A stretch of DNA of 64,000 nt from NCBI GenBank assembly GCA_031274925.1, contig JAISPL010000026.1:1-64000 (forward strand), written 5' to 3'. A program made the translations under genes and the position numbers. This stretch comes from Syntrophobacterales bacterium. Lineage in GTDB: Bacteria > Desulfobacterota > Syntrophorhabdia > Syntrophorhabdales > Syntrophorhabdaceae. Under the pieces are notes generated by a model. That model made no database searches, was not told the DNA's origin, and was given only the letters and a program-made list of their open reading frames with translations. Positions within the stretch are counted from its first letter, which is position 1. The number at the start of each line of letters is the position of its first letter. This document shows positions 16,377-25,548 of this stretch, in pieces.

Positions 16377-16817
16377 CTACCTGGTATTGGCATCTTTCAA
16401 GATGGCATAGAGATGGGAAGGGATGGCAACCGCTTTTCGTTCGTTGTTCACGCAGAGGTGTTTCGTGGAACCTTGAACGAGCAACGTCTCATCCTTATAA
16501 ACTGAATAATGAAACGTTAACCCGCGGGACCTCAATTCCGGCATGCTCGTCTTTACGATAATAAGGTCGTCATAGGTCGCATTGTTGTAGTATTTTGCCT
16601 CAAGATTGACCACCATGAGGTAGTAGCCAAGCCCCTCAAACTCCTTGTAAGTAAAACCCTTCTCCCTCATGTATTCGCTGCGCCCCGTCTCGAAATACAC
16701 GGGATAGTTACCGTAGTAGACAACACCCATCTTGTCCGTGTCGGCGTACCTTACCCGGATCGGCACATCGACGCTTGGTATATTGCAATCGGCAGATGAA
16801 CTGTCAGAGCGGGGCAT
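16377..16817 (-). CDS. YbgC-type acyl-CoA thioesterase
   Basis: A 146-residue hot-dog fold thioesterase of the 4-hydroxybenzoyl-CoA thioesterase/YbgC family, hydrolysing short or medium acyl-CoA. The active-site stretch RYADTDKMGVVYYGNY at residues 23-38 has the catalytic Asp, followed by YFETGRSEYMRE, the family signature. YbgC is usually linked to tol-pal; here it sits between a radical SAM gene and a heptosyltransferase gene, one base after the former's stop. That suggests a link to envelope lipid turnover rather than tol-pal, but it may simply share the promoter. Confidence 0.85.
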   Translation of the reverse strand: MPRSDSSSADCNIPSVDVPIRVRYADTDKMGVVYYGNYPVYFETGRSEYMREKGFTYKEFEGLGYYLMVVNLEAKYYNNATYDDLIIVKTSMPELRSRGLTFHYSVYKDETLLVQGSTKHLCVNNERKAVAIPSHLYAILKDANTR

Positions 16818-16818
16818 T

Positions 16819-17694
16819 TCAGAGCGCTCTCAAGTACTCGGGCCTTAAAAGCGACGGGTCTCTCCGGTTCAGAACCTGCTTAATCGCCCTGAGTATCGCC
16901 TCTTTTTCCTCCGGTAGCCAAGCCTTGACAGGGAGGTAATTCGATGCGTGGTTCGAGGCAAAGAACATGCGGGTAACGTTGGTGTTCTGAAGCATAATGT
17001 ACAACTCTTCAAGGAGCTGGTAAGGGTCCGGGACCTTGAACGTGCCTTTCTGGACCTCTTCTGCCAGTACTGTGCCCGGTACGACGATCACGCTCAATGC
17101 GCCTGCATAGTCGGGATCAATCCTGCTCAGGAATTTCCCCGTCTCTTCCGCATGAATCGCACTCCTCTCCGTGCCGCCCAAGCCGAGAAGTACGGTCACC
17201 GAGAGGGTAATGCCCGCCTCTTTCACGCGCTTCGCCGCCTCCGCCGTATTGTCGAGAAGCGTCCCCTTGCACACCTTGTCGAGAATGACTTGATCGCCTG
17301 ACTCGACTCCGAGATAGATGATCTTTACCCCAAGATCTCGAAGCGCTTTCAACTCATCGACGGACTTCTTTAGTATGCTTTTTGTGTTTCCGTAAACACC
17401 AATCCGCTCAAGTTTGGGAAAGGCATCCTCTATCAGTTCCACGATAGGGAGAAGTCTCTTCTGGGGTATGATGAGGGCGTCGCCGTCGGCGATAAAGACC
17501 TTTTTCACGTAACGGGCGTACTGCTTTGCCTCCTCTATGTCCTCTTTCACTTCCTCGAACGATCGTACGCGGAATTTTTTTTCCTTGAACGAACCGCAAA
17601 AGGTACACTTATTGTGGGAACACCCGATGGCTACCTGCAGTATAAGGCTGTCCGCCTCGCTTGGCGGTCTGTAAATAGATCCTTCATACCTCAT
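16819..17694 (-). CDS. radical SAM protein with Cx4CxxC cluster motif
   Basis: A 291-residue radical SAM protein of the Elp3/COG1032-like group, without a B12 domain. The iron-sulfur motif reads GCSHNKCTFCGSF near residues 24-36, spacing Cx4CxxC instead of the classical CxxxCxxC. Relatives from anaerobes share the CSxNxCxFC form, so this is probably the family norm, not a mutation. KKVFIADGDALII near residue 65, GVESGDQVILDKVCKG near 150 and SVTVLLGLGG near 192 are the expected barrel strands. The C-terminus (MFFASNHASNYLP) is conserved in the group. It starts four bases inside the ftsB stop. Reaction unknown. Confidence 0.8.
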   Translation of the reverse strand: MRYEGSIYRPPSEADSLILQVAIGCSHNKCTFCGSFKEKKFRVRSFEEVKEDIEEAKQYARYVKKVFIADGDALIIPQKRLLPIVELIEDAFPKLERIGVYGNTKSILKKSVDELKALRDLGVKIIYLGVESGDQVILDKVCKGTLLDNTAEAAKRVKEAGITLSVTVLLGLGGTERSAIHAEETGKFLSRIDPDYAGALSVIVVPGTVLAEEVQKGTFKVPDPYQLLEELYIMLQNTNVTRMFFASNHASNYLPVKAWLPEEKEAILRAIKQVLNRRDPSLLRPEYLRAL

Positions 17695-17969
17695 TTTTCA
17701 ATCCTGTAAAGTTTTTCGCCTTCTCGCACAAAACCGTATCTGGTTCTCACCACGTTCTCGAGATACTGGTCGTCTTTCTGTAATCGGTCGATTTCCTTCA
17801 AGAGGAGCTTGTTTTCCTTCTCTATCGACGCAATGGAAGCATTGACTGTTCTGGCATCCTTCCACGTCAAGAGACAAGCAAGAACCCCGCCCTCCGAAAA
17901 GACCATTTGGAAGCCAAGAGCCGATAAAAGGATAATCAGGCCATATTTCCGTATGGCATCTTCCAACAT
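17691..17969 (-). CDS. ftsB: FtsB/DivIC-family septum formation initiator
   Basis: A 92-residue bitopic membrane protein: short cytosolic N-terminus, one transmembrane helix (IILLSALGFQMVFSEGGVLA, residues 12-31), then a periplasmic coiled coil (ASIASIEKENKLLLKEIDRL) and the family ending RTRYGFVREGEKLYRI. FtsB bridges FtsL and FtsQ in the divisome. Length and layout match. It is the first gene of the envelope operon on the minus strand. The promoter should lie in 17970-18100. Confidence 0.85.
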   Translation of the reverse strand: MLEDAIRKYGLIILLSALGFQMVFSEGGVLACLLTWKDARTVNASIASIEKENKLLLKEIDRLQKDDQYLENVVRTRYGFVREGEKLYRIEK

Positions 17970-18479
17970 AAAATAATCTTACCGGTAAAGCAGGCAAAAA
18001 GTCAAATGTTTGCGGGATACCCGAGAAAAATAGCCGTCCCATACGCCTTGTTGTTAGAGAAAAGAAGATGCAGGCCTGAAGGCGGACCCATGCCCGACCC
18101 CCCGACCGAAGGACCCCCCCCATGCGCAGGCGGGGAACACGGTGCGCCGCGCATGGAGCAATGGCGGGATGAATACGAAGGATGTATATCTAAAGTAAAT
18201 ATAGCTTGGCGTAAGCTAAACTATAGACATATAATGTTATTATGCTTTGGATTTCTGTTCTTCATTCATATCTTACTCTTTAACAGTATTTAAATCTCAT
18301 AAAAAGATAGTTTATGAGAACTTGTCAGGAGGAGATTTTTGTGTTCTTAAGGTTTTTTGAGGGCACTGGTTTTGTAAAAATATTACGGGTTTTTGCTATG
18401 CCTTTTTAAAAAGACTCCGGCAGAAGGCTTTATTGTGATAAGCCGGCTGTCAAAGCTAAACTACTATAGGTGAATCAAT
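17970..18479. other. intergenic between divergent ftsB and SDR genes
   Basis: An open frame at 18006-18293 encodes a proline-rich N-terminus and a hydrophobic tail (MLLCFGFLFFIHILLF) but has no ribosome binding site and straddles a sharp GC change at about 18180. I do not accept it as a gene. From 18180 on, the DNA is AT-rich, like the SDR gene it leads into. Promoters of both neighbours are expected here. Confidence 0.4.
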
Positions 18480-19196
18480 ATGCAAAAAGTAATTATCATA
18501 GGCGCAAGTAGCGGGGTTGGCCTGCAACTTGCGAAATTTATGGCGAAAGACGATTTCTGTATTGGTTTGACCGGCAGACGAACGGAATTACTTGTTAAAC
18601 TCCAAAGTGAATTGCATTGCAAAACCTATAGCAGATATATGGATATTGCCAACACGCCGGAAGCTATGAAAACCCTTAATGAATTGATTGATGAAATGGG
18701 TGGAGTGGACTTAATTTTTGTAAGTAGTGGAATAGGACATATTAACTATGAGTTAAACGGGGAATTAGAACAGGAAACTATCAATGTTAATGTCTCCGGT
18801 GTGACCGCTGTTATCAATACTGCCATGCAATATTTTTTAGATAAAAAATCTGGGCATTTAGCTGTCATGTCTTCTGTTGCGTCTTTACGGGGAAACTCTG
18901 AAGGTCCTGCATACAGCGCCTCTAAAGCATATATTTCGAATTACGCAGAAGGCCTGAGATGCAAAGTCAAGAAACAGAATTTAGAAATTACTATTACCGA
19001 TATAAAAGCCGGATTTATAGACACTGCTATGGCTAAAGGTGAAGGGCTGTTTTGGGTTATGCCTTTGGAAAAGGCGACTCAGCAAATATATAAAGCCCTT
19101 CTGAAGAAGAAAGATGAAGTTTATATTACAAAACGGTGGCGGCTTATAGGATTTATGCTTAAAGTGCTGCCGAAGTTTTTGTACTACAAAATATAA
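18480..19196 (+). CDS. short-chain dehydrogenase/reductase
   Basis: A 238-residue classical SDR, NAD(P)-dependent oxidoreductase. The cofactor motif GASSGVG is at residues 8-14, the structural NxxG-like VSSGIGH near 81, the catalytic Ser in VMSSVAS near 131, and YSASK at 145-149. Two arginines after strand beta-2 (TGRRTELL) suggest NADPH. A hydrophobic C-terminus (IGFMLKVLPKFLYYKI) could touch the membrane. The gene is clearly more AT-rich than its neighbours, has AT-ending codons, and stands alone, so it probably arrived by transfer. A plsC remnant follows, so the pair may once have served lipid metabolism. Substrate unknown. Confidence 0.85.
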   Translation: MQKVIIIGASSGVGLQLAKFMAKDDFCIGLTGRRTELLVKLQSELHCKTYSRYMDIANTPEAMKTLNELIDEMGGVDLIFVSSGIGHINYELNGELEQETINVNVSGVTAVINTAMQYFLDKKSGHLAVMSSVASLRGNSEGPAYSASKAYISNYAEGLRCKVKKQNLEITITDIKAGFIDTAMAKGEGLFWVMPLEKATQQIYKALLKKKDEVYITKRWRLIGFMLKVLPKFLYYKI

Positions 19197-19289
19197 AAAT
19201 GCCAGTCAAGTATTGAGTTGCAAATATCTCCAAAAACTTGAAGGACAAGGGCCGCAGAAAGCATGGCAAAGCATCACAACAGGACCTAA

Positions 19290-19529
19290 CCCACAGGTAA
19301 AAGAACTCTCCTTGTGCCTTTCCTGAGATGGACTCTCAGGGCCGGCAATCACATGGCCATCGACAGAAGAATTCGGGGAACGCGCCTAAAGTCCATGTAT
19401 CAGGCGGCTTGGAGAATAAGGGAGGGGATGAGCGTACTCATATTTCCGGAAGGAACATGGAGCGCGGGCAACGCCGCGCCATGTTACCCGCTCAGAACAA
19501 AATTCCGCCGGCCGGAGATCGCGGAATAG
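19290..19529 (+). pseudogene. remnant of a PlsC-type acyltransferase
   Basis: About 80 codons match the middle of 1-acyl-glycerol-3-phosphate acyltransferases. VPFLRWTLRAGNHMAIDRR resembles the 'P.GW.LR..G.IPIDR' region, and IREGMSVLIFPEGTWS is the acyltransferase substrate motif FPEGTRS with Arg changed to Trp. The catalytic HxxxxD motif that should precede it is missing, with an in-frame stop at 19287. After the motif the frame decays to unrelated sequence and stops at 19527. An intact enzyme has about 200-250 residues. The open frame's first start codon is a GTG at 19314. A dead fragment, not a short gene. Confidence 0.75.
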
Positions 19530-19555
19530 CTGTGCGCTTAAACGCTCTTGCGCTG

Positions 19556-20701
19556 TTATGTACGGTAGGACGCGTTTATCTTTATGTAGTCATAGGTGTA
19601 ATCGGTGGTATACATATCGAACCCTGCTTTGCCATCGTGGAGGTCGATTATCACTTCGATCACTTTCTTGTCCATTCGCTGCTTCATCTCTTCTTCGTCA
19701 AAGGGGACTTCAACCCCTTCCCTGGCCACGACATGGTCTTGGAGGGTGATTTCAATCTTTGACGGCACGACAGGAACATCCGCATCGCCGACTGCGGCGA
19801 TGATCCGACCCCAGTTCGGATCGCATCCGAAAAATGCGGTCTTGGTGAGCGGCGAGATGGAAATCCTTCTCGCAATCTTCTCTGCCGTTTTCTTCTTCCT
19901 GGCCCCTCTCACAACGATGTGAGCGACCCGGGTCGCGCCTTCCCCATCCCTGACGACCATCATGGCGAGCTCTTTGAGGACTTTAGAAAGAGCCTTATTG
20001 AAGGCTTTCAATTCTTTCAGATCTTCTTTTCCGGTCTTCGTGAAAAGCAGAATGGAGTCGTTCGTCGAACATTCACCGTCCACAGATATTCTTTCGAAAG
20101 TCTCTTTGGCCGCGCGAGCAAAGGACCGCCGTATCGTTTCCGGAGCTACCGGAAAATCGGTAAATACGAAGACAAGCAAGGTGGCAAAGCGGGGATTTAT
20201 CATACCGGACCCTTTTGCGACGCCGATCATATGGTACGCTCTTTGCCTTCCGAACGTCTCTTCAACGGTCTTAGGGAGCGTGTCGGTTGTCATGATTGCT
20301 TTGGCAAAATCCATGTGAGATGTCTTGAGCCCCTTCCCGATGGACGGCAGGGCACGAATAACGGTGTCCGTCGGGAGCCGCTTACCGATAACCCCTGTGG
20401 ACGCGAAGAGGATATCCTCCCGGTTTACCCCGAGGATGGCCGAAAGGTTCTCGCCTATGGCGGCTAAATCTCCGATACCGTCCGCCCCCGTGCAGGAATT
20501 GGCGCAGCCGCTGTTTGCGAGCACGGCCCGGACCGGCGCGCCTTCAATACCTCGATTGTAAACAATGTGGGCAGCTTTTACCTGGTTTTTCGTATAGAGC
20601 GACGAGACATACATGGGATCATTGAAGAAAGCCAGTCCGAGGTCGAGACCCGAGGCCTTGATGCCGGCTGCCGTCGCCGCAAATTGAATCCCCTCTATCA
20701 T
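19556..20701 (-). CDS. argJ: bifunctional ornithine acetyltransferase/N-acetylglutamate synthase
   Basis: ArgJ moves the acetyl group from N-acetylornithine to glutamate and, in bifunctional forms, also makes N-acetylglutamate from acetyl-CoA; cytosolic, arginine pathway. The self-cleavage and catalytic site is KGSGMINPRFATLL with Ala173-Thr174; Thr becomes the nucleophile after autoproteolysis into alpha and beta chains. The alpha chain has LANSGCANSCTGADG, the beta chain CDPNWGRIIAAVG and the ending DYTYDYIKINASYRT. I choose the ATG at 20701, two bases after the secA stop, over one six codons earlier. No other arg gene is adjacent. Confidence 0.95.
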   Translation of the reverse strand: MIEGIQFAATAAGIKASGLDLGLAFFNDPMYVSSLYTKNQVKAAHIVYNRGIEGAPVRAVLANSGCANSCTGADGIGDLAAIGENLSAILGVNREDILFASTGVIGKRLPTDTVIRALPSIGKGLKTSHMDFAKAIMTTDTLPKTVEETFGRQRAYHMIGVAKGSGMINPRFATLLVFVFTDFPVAPETIRRSFARAAKETFERISVDGECSTNDSILLFTKTGKEDLKELKAFNKALSKVLKELAMMVVRDGEGATRVAHIVVRGARKKKTAEKIARRISISPLTKTAFFGCDPNWGRIIAAVGDADVPVVPSKIEITLQDHVVAREGVEVPFDEEEMKQRMDKKVIEVIIDLHDGKAGFDMYTTDYTYDYIKINASYRT

Positions 20702-20703
20702 GC

Positions 20704-23307
20704 CTACCTCCCGCAGCACTTCTTGTATTTCTTTCCGCTGCCGCAGGGACAGGGGTCATTTCTTCCTATTTTCTTCTCCTTGTCCTCAAAGGTCGCCTGC
20801 TCGCCGCCCCTGCTCATAAACATTACGGGCTCGTCACGGGTAAGCTCTTCTTTTGCGGGCTGGACTGCGTACATCTTCTTTATCGTGTCGAGTTTCATCC
20901 TGTCCAGCATACCGATGAACAAATCAAAACTCTCTCTCTGATATTCCCTCAATGGATCTTTCTGGCCATATCCTCTGAGACCAATCCCCTCCTTCAGGTG
21001 GTCAAGAGATAGGAGGTGCTCTTTCCAGTATGTATCGAGAGAATTAAGGGTGAAAAAGTGCTCCATTGATTCAAATTGACCGTCTGCAAAGATCTTCTCC
21101 TTATCTGTGTAGACCGAGACGGCCTTTTCTCTGACCAGGTCGAGAAGGCCCTCCCTCGTCAGGTCAGTCACCTGTTCAAGGTTCAGGTCCATATGGAAGA
21201 AGAAAGTCTCGTAAATCCTGTTGTTGAGCGACGCAAGGTCCCACTCCTCCGGGTAGACTTTCTCTGGTGCAGCCTCGTACACCATCTCTTCGCATAGTTC
21301 ATCAATCATGTCGAGAATGCGCTCCCTCACGCTCTCGTCCTTCATTACTTCTCTGCGCATCCCGTATATGGTTTCGCGCTGTTTATTCATTACATTGTCG
21401 TATTCAAGGAGATACTTTCTTATTTCGAAGTTGCGCCCCTCAACCCTGGTCTGGGCATTCTCTATGGTTTTTGAGATAAAAGGGTGTTCAATGGGCATAT
21501 CTTCCTGCATCCCCAGTTTTGCCAGTATGGGCGAGACCCTGTCGGAGCCGAAAAGCCTCATGATCTCATCTTCCAAAGAAACGTAGAACCTGGATGAGCC
21601 AGGGTCGCCCTGGCGGCCGGCACGCCCTCTCAACTGGTTGTCGATGCGTCTTGATTCGTGCCTCTCTGTGCCGAGGATATGGAGCCCTCCCAATTTTATA
21701 ACTTCTTCCTTCTCCTTCTCGCAGATGCTTCGTGCCGCCTCAAGGGCCTTTTCATACTCGGGCGTCCCAGTCTCACCCTTGGCCATGACCAAGGCGAGGG
21801 CATTCGCGTTTCCGCCTAAGAGTATATCCGTTCCCCTTCCCGCCATGTTGGTGGATATGGTAAGCGCTTTGAGCCTTCCCGCTTGGGCGACGATCTCCGC
21901 TTCTCGCTCATGGTTCTTGGCGTTAAGGATGTGGTGAGGAATACCCCTCCGTTTCAGCATATCCGAGACTCTCTCGGATTTGTCTATGGAAAGCGTGCCT
22001 ACCAGCACGGGCCGCCCCTTCTTATGATGTTCCTCAATCTCGTTTATTACGGCCTTGAACTTCTCTTTCTCCGTCCTGTAGATCACGTCAGTGTGATTGG
22101 TCCGGATAAGGGGCCTGTTGGTGGGGATCACCATCACATCAAGATTATATATCTTCTTGAATTCGAGAGCCTCAGTGTCGGCCGTACCGGTCATGCCCGA
22201 GAGCTTCGTGTACATCCTGAAGTAATTCTGGAACGTGACAGTAGCCAGGGTTTGGTTTTCCCTCTCGATCTTAACGTTTTCCTTCGCCTCCAGCGCCTGG
22301 TGGATGCCATCGCTGAAACGCCTGCCGGGCATGAGCCTTCCTGTAAACTCATCAACTATGATGACCTGACCGTCTTTGACTATATAATCCACGTCACGTT
22401 GAAACATGTTGTGTGCCCTGAGCGCCTGGTTTACGTGGTGCAAAAAGTCTACATATTTAGGATCATAGAGGTTTTCGATCCTGATCAGTTTCTCGATCTT
22501 CGCGACCCCTTCTTCGGTGAGGTAAGCGCTTTTCGCCTTCTCATCTATCATGAAGTCCTGCTCTTTTTTTAGTTGGTAGATGAGCCGGTTAATCTTGTAA
22601 TACTTGTCCGTCGACTCTTCCGCAGGGCCGGATATGATGAGAGGGGTCCTTGCTTCATCTATGAGAATGCTGTCCACTTCGTCGACTATGGCGTAATTGA
22701 ATCCCCGCTGGGCGCACTCCTCAAGAGCGTACTTCATGTTGTCCCTGAGGTAGTCAAAGCCGAACTCGTTGTTCGTCCCGTACGTAACATCGCAGCCATA
22801 GGCTATTCGTCGCTCGTCGTCGTCGAGGCCGTGAACCACGGTGTCAACCGTGAGGCCAAGAAACTTGTAGACGGGACCCATCCACTGGGCGTCTCTTTTT
22901 GCAAGGTAGTCGTTGACCGTCACCACATGGACGCCTAGACCCGAAAGAGCGTTAAGGTATACGGGCAGGGTGGCCACGAGGGTTTTGCCTTCGCCGGTCG
23001 CCATCTCCGCGATCTTGCCTTCATGGAGCACGATGCCGCCTATGACCTGTGCATCGAAATGCCTCATGTGCACGGTGCGGCCCGCAACTTCACGGACCAC
23101 AGCAAAAGCTTCGGGAAGCAGGTCATCAAGCTCTTCGCCGTTCGCAATCCTCTCTTTGAATTGGGGCGTCTTTGCCTGAAGATCCGCATCGCTCAGTCTC
23201 CCGAGCTCCTCCTCAAAATTTCGCGTGCGTTCCACTAAGGGGCGGATTCTCTTCAGTTCTCTTTCGTTCTTAGTTCCGACGATCTTCTTAATTAAATTAT
23301 TAATCAT
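20704..23307 (-). CDS. secA: preprotein translocase ATPase SecA
   Basis: SecA, the ATPase motor that drives unfolded preproteins through SecYEG. The start at 23307 ([20 protein letters not shown]) is the family norm; an upstream start would add 17 unrelated residues. Walker A is [14 protein letters not shown] near residue 100, the DEAD-type box is [18 protein letters not shown] near 205, and the helicase motif NMAGRGTDI lies near 490. The C-terminal zinc-binding SEC-C tail ([17 protein letters not shown]), which binds SecB and lipid, is intact. At about 867 residues it is full length. A 15-bp inverted repeat lies in the leader at 23351-23404. Confidence 0.97.
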   Translation of the reverse strand: MINNLIKKIVGTKNERELKRIRPLVERTRNFEEELGRLSDADLQAKTPQFKERIANGEELDDLLPEAFAVVREVAGRTVHMRHFDAQVIGGIVLHEGKIAEMATGEGKTLVATLPVYLNALSGLGVHVVTVNDYLAKRDAQWMGPVYKFLGLTVDTVVHGLDDDERRIAYGCDVTYGTNNEFGFDYLRDNMKYALEECAQRGFNYAIVDEVDSILIDEARTPLIISGPAEESTDKYYKINRLIYQLKKEQDFMIDEKAKSAYLTEEGVAKIEKLIRIENLYDPKYVDFLHHVNQALRAHNMFQRDVDYIVKDGQVIIVDEFTGRLMPGRRFSDGIHQALEAKENVKIERENQTLATVTFQNYFRMYTKLSGMTGTADTEALEFKKIYNLDVMVIPTNRPLIRTNHTDVIYRTEKEKFKAVINEIEEHHKKGRPVLVGTLSIDKSERVSDMLKRRGIPHHILNAKNHEREAEIVAQAGRLKALTISTNMAGRGTDILLGGNANALALVMAKGETGTPEYEKALEAARSICEKEKEEVIKLGGLHILGTERHESRRIDNQLRGRAGRQGDPGSSRFYVSLEDEIMRLFGSDRVSPILAKLGMQEDMPIEHPFISKTIENAQTRVEGRNFEIRKYLLEYDNVMNKQRETIYGMRREVMKDESVRERILDMIDELCEEMVYEAAPEKVYPEEWDLASLNNRIYETFFFHMDLNLEQVTDLTREGLLDLVREKAVSVYTDKEKIFADGQFESMEHFFTLNSLDTYWKEHLLSLDHLKEGIGLRGYGQKDPLREYQRESFDLFIGMLDRMKLDTIKKMYAVQPAKEELTRDEPVMFMSRGGEQATFEDKEKKIGRNDPCPCGSGKKYKKCCGR

Positions 23308-23350
23308 GTCAATATATTTATCACATCGGGTAGTGTTTTGCCAATATAAG

Positions 23351-23404
23351 CAGAACATCCGCCGGATAGATCATCAGGGATGAATTTACCCGGCGGATGT
23401 TCTG
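23351..23404. repeat. 15-bp perfect inverted repeat between the HAD gene and secA
   Basis: CAGAACATCCGCCGG at 23351-23365 pairs exactly with CCGGCGGATGTTCTG at 23390-23404, with a 24-base loop. It begins eight bases past the stop codon of the minus-strand HAD gene and ends about 45 bases before secA. On the minus strand the trailing sequence is CTTATATT, a weak T-tail. It may terminate the HAD transcript, or control read-through into secA. Confidence 0.7.
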
Positions 23405-23411
23405 ACAAAGA

Positions 23412-23882
23412 TTAATCTCTGAGGGTGGCCACCAGTCTTTCAGGATGGAGAATAACGCCGATGGCATCGGCCACATTGCTCACAAGGAGGTCTGCTTCTT
23501 TCACAAGAAGGGTTGAACAGCCCTCGCGGCCTACAACTCCGATGCCCAAGGCGGCCTCTTTCAACATCATGGCATCATTGGCCCCGTTTCCTATGGCGAC
23601 GACTTTCTCGGGGCCAAGCTCTTTTATGATCCTTGCCTTTTCCTTGCCGCTTCCATCCTTGCCTACTTTAATGATGCTGAAGCCTATGGTGCTCCCTTCG
23701 TTGTCAATGTTGCCGTAACTATCTGCGGTTATTATAAAAACCTTTATATAACGCGAGACCTTCTCCATCGCGTCTTTCACGCCTTCGCTCAGCTTCCCGT
23801 CGAACGCGCATGTCCCGTTATAGTCGACTACTAAATACTCTATGTCTAGGTCCCCCCATCCGGGAATAGAAACACTGATCAT
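23412..23882 (-). CDS. soluble P-type-ATPase-like HAD phosphatase (COG4087 type)
   Basis: A small HAD protein resembling the catalytic P-domain of P-type ATPases without any membrane part. Motif I reads VVDYNGTCAFDGKL, with Asn in place of the second Asp (DxNGT), as is usual in this family. Motif II is FIITADSYG near residue 50, and the C-terminal motif AIGNGANDAMMLKEA near residue 97 has the Mg2+ ligands. The ATG at 23882 is supported by GAGGAGGA eight bases before it. With Asn in the position of the general acid/base, true phosphatase activity may be low. Role unknown; it is the gene just upstream of secA. Confidence 0.75.
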   Translation of the reverse strand: MISVSIPGWGDLDIEYLVVDYNGTCAFDGKLSEGVKDAMEKVSRYIKVFIITADSYGNIDNEGSTIGFSIIKVGKDGSGKEKARIIKELGPEKVVAIGNGANDAMMLKEAALGIGVVGREGCSTLLVKEADLLVSNVADAIGVILHPERLVATLRD

Positions 23883-24110
23883 AACCAAATTCCTCCTCTA
23901 CGTTTTTCTAGACCTTATTGTAGCACATATTATCCGTTTTAAATATAAATATTATCCTTGCTTTTTGCTCAAATAATATTTAAATCATAGCAGTTAGCGA
24001 TCGGCAACGGATGAAAGAGTTCTAACCGTCCAAAAAACTGTGGCAATCCGAGCGCGTCTCCTGCCGGTTTACCGGGCCGAAATTTGACGTTGACATAATG
24101 CAGAGGTTTC

Positions 24111-24770
24111 ATGACCGTCGAGAAATCTGATTCCATAGAGTGCGTCATATATGATGTGGATGGCGTCCTCTTCGACTCCCTTGATGCAAACGGAAGATTA
24201 TACGGCAAGATAGCGGCATCCATGGGGAGGGGGCCGCTATCCGGCGATGAGTTGCATTACTGCCACACTCATACGGTCTATGAAGCAATCAATCGCCTTT
24301 TCCGACACGAAAAAGAATTGGAGAGAAAGGCGCTTGAGTTCCTCAAAAAAGTGGATCTAAGTGAATTCATCGTCTTTTTAAAAATGGAACCCCATCTGCT
24401 GGAGACGCTCGCAACTTTAAGAGAGCGGATGATCAAGACAGCGATATGCACCAACAGGACTACGTCCATGCCGCACGTGATGGATCGGTTCAATCTCTGG
24501 CCTTACTTCGACACGGTTGTCACTGCCCTTGATGTAAAATATCCAAAACCCCACCCAGGGTCAGTGGAGAAAATATTGGAAACCCTTCATGCGGACAGGG
24601 AACGTACCCTATTCCTGGGGGATTCCGAAGTGGACCGGGAAACGGCCCTCTCGGCGGGCGTCAGGTTTATCGCTTATAAGAACGAGGAGATCGCGACGGA
24701 CGGTTTAATCAATGACCATCTCGACCTGCTGGGGCTTCTTTCGACTGACTGCTCTCAGTCTCAAGGATGA
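24111..24770 (+). CDS. HAD hydrolase, phosphoglycolate phosphatase-like (subfamily IA)
   Basis: A 219-residue HAD phosphatase. Motif I is CVIYDVDGVLFDSLD (residues 11-25), followed by a helical cap, motif II ICTNRTTSMP near residue 104, the Lys motif KYPKPHPGS near 143, and the acidic motif LFLGDSEVDRETA near 165. This is the Gph/PpaX/beta-phosphoglucomutase-like layout; the substrate is open. Its last 62 bases overlap the 3' end of the convergent pssA gene. Convergent overlap of coding sequence is uncommon here and means neither gene has a terminator between them. Confidence 0.8.
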   Translation: MTVEKSDSIECVIYDVDGVLFDSLDANGRLYGKIAASMGRGPLSGDELHYCHTHTVYEAINRLFRHEKELERKALEFLKKVDLSEFIVFLKMEPHLLETLATLRERMIKTAICTNRTTSMPHVMDRFNLWPYFDTVVTALDVKYPKPHPGSVEKILETLHADRERTLFLGDSEVDRETALSAGVRFIAYKNEEIATDGLINDHLDLLGLLSTDCSQSQG

Positions 24771-25476
24771 CCTTTTTCCTCCTAAAAATGGTATAGATCG
24801 GCCCTGACAGGGCATAGCCCACGGTCCCTATGAAAAGGGTGATCTGAGGCTCGCTGGAGACGATCACGAGGAGCATAATGGCCACCACGGTGGATCGGAA
24901 CGGCTTCCCCTTGAAAAAGCCCATGTCTTTGAAGCTGTAATACCGCACGTCACTTACCATGAGAAAGGCAAGGACATAAACAATGATGGGCATTGCCACC
25001 GTCTTCGGTTCCGCAGAGAACCCGAGATATGAGTAAAAAAAGACGATTCCCGCGATCACTGAAGCCGCTGCGGGTATGGGAAGACCGAGAAAATGCTGCT
25101 TTTGTACGCTGTCGGCCTGCACGTTGAACCTTGCGAGCCTGAGGGCACCACACGCCACATAGAGGAACGCGGCAAGCCACCCGAATTTGGGATAGACATT
25201 AAGCGCCCACATGTATGCAAGGAGCCCAGGCGCCACGCCAAAAGCGATTACATCAGAAAGGGAGTCATATTCCACCCCGAACCTGCTGCTTGAGCCCGTA
25301 AGTCTTGCAACCCTGCCGTCCAGCATATCGAATACGGCGGATATGAAGATGGCGCCGGCCGCATGGGTAAATCTTCCATCAATGGTGGCAATCATGGAAT
25401 AGAAACCCGAGAAGAGGCTAACCGATGTCAGTAAATTCGGCAGTATGTATATTCCTTTACCTTTCCGTTTTCTCAT
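24709..25476 (-). CDS. pssA: CDP-diacylglycerol-serine O-phosphatidyltransferase
   Basis: PssA, an integral membrane CDP-alcohol phosphatidyltransferase making phosphatidylserine. The signature DGRVARLTGSSSRFGVEYDS matches DGx2ARx8Gx3Dx3D with all catalytic Asp residues. Six to eight hydrophobic segments follow. I start at the ATG at 25476 (MRKRKGKGIYILPNLLTSVS); a start ten codons earlier exists. About 255 residues is normal for this Bacillus/deltaproteobacterial type II enzyme. The gene follows psd, so phosphatidylethanolamine synthesis is encoded in one run after ilvC. Confidence 0.93.
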   Translation of the reverse strand: MRKRKGKGIYILPNLLTSVSLFSGFYSMIATIDGRFTHAAGAIFISAVFDMLDGRVARLTGSSSRFGVEYDSLSDVIAFGVAPGLLAYMWALNVYPKFGWLAAFLYVACGALRLARFNVQADSVQKQHFLGLPIPAAASVIAGIVFFYSYLGFSAEPKTVAMPIIVYVLAFLMVSDVRYYSFKDMGFFKGKPFRSTVVAIMLLVIVSSEPQITLFIGTVGYALSGPIYTIFRRKKVILETESSQSKEAPAGRDGH

Positions 25477-25548
25477 GGTGGTCCCTTTTTTTGAGCGACT
25501 CCTCAAGCCCTTTTCGCTGTTCGTGCCAATTTCTGCAACGCTCCGGCT

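Noticed and set aside
18006-18293. 95-codon frame with a hydrophobic tail
   Set aside because: Proline-rich start, no ribosome binding site, and a composition break in its middle.
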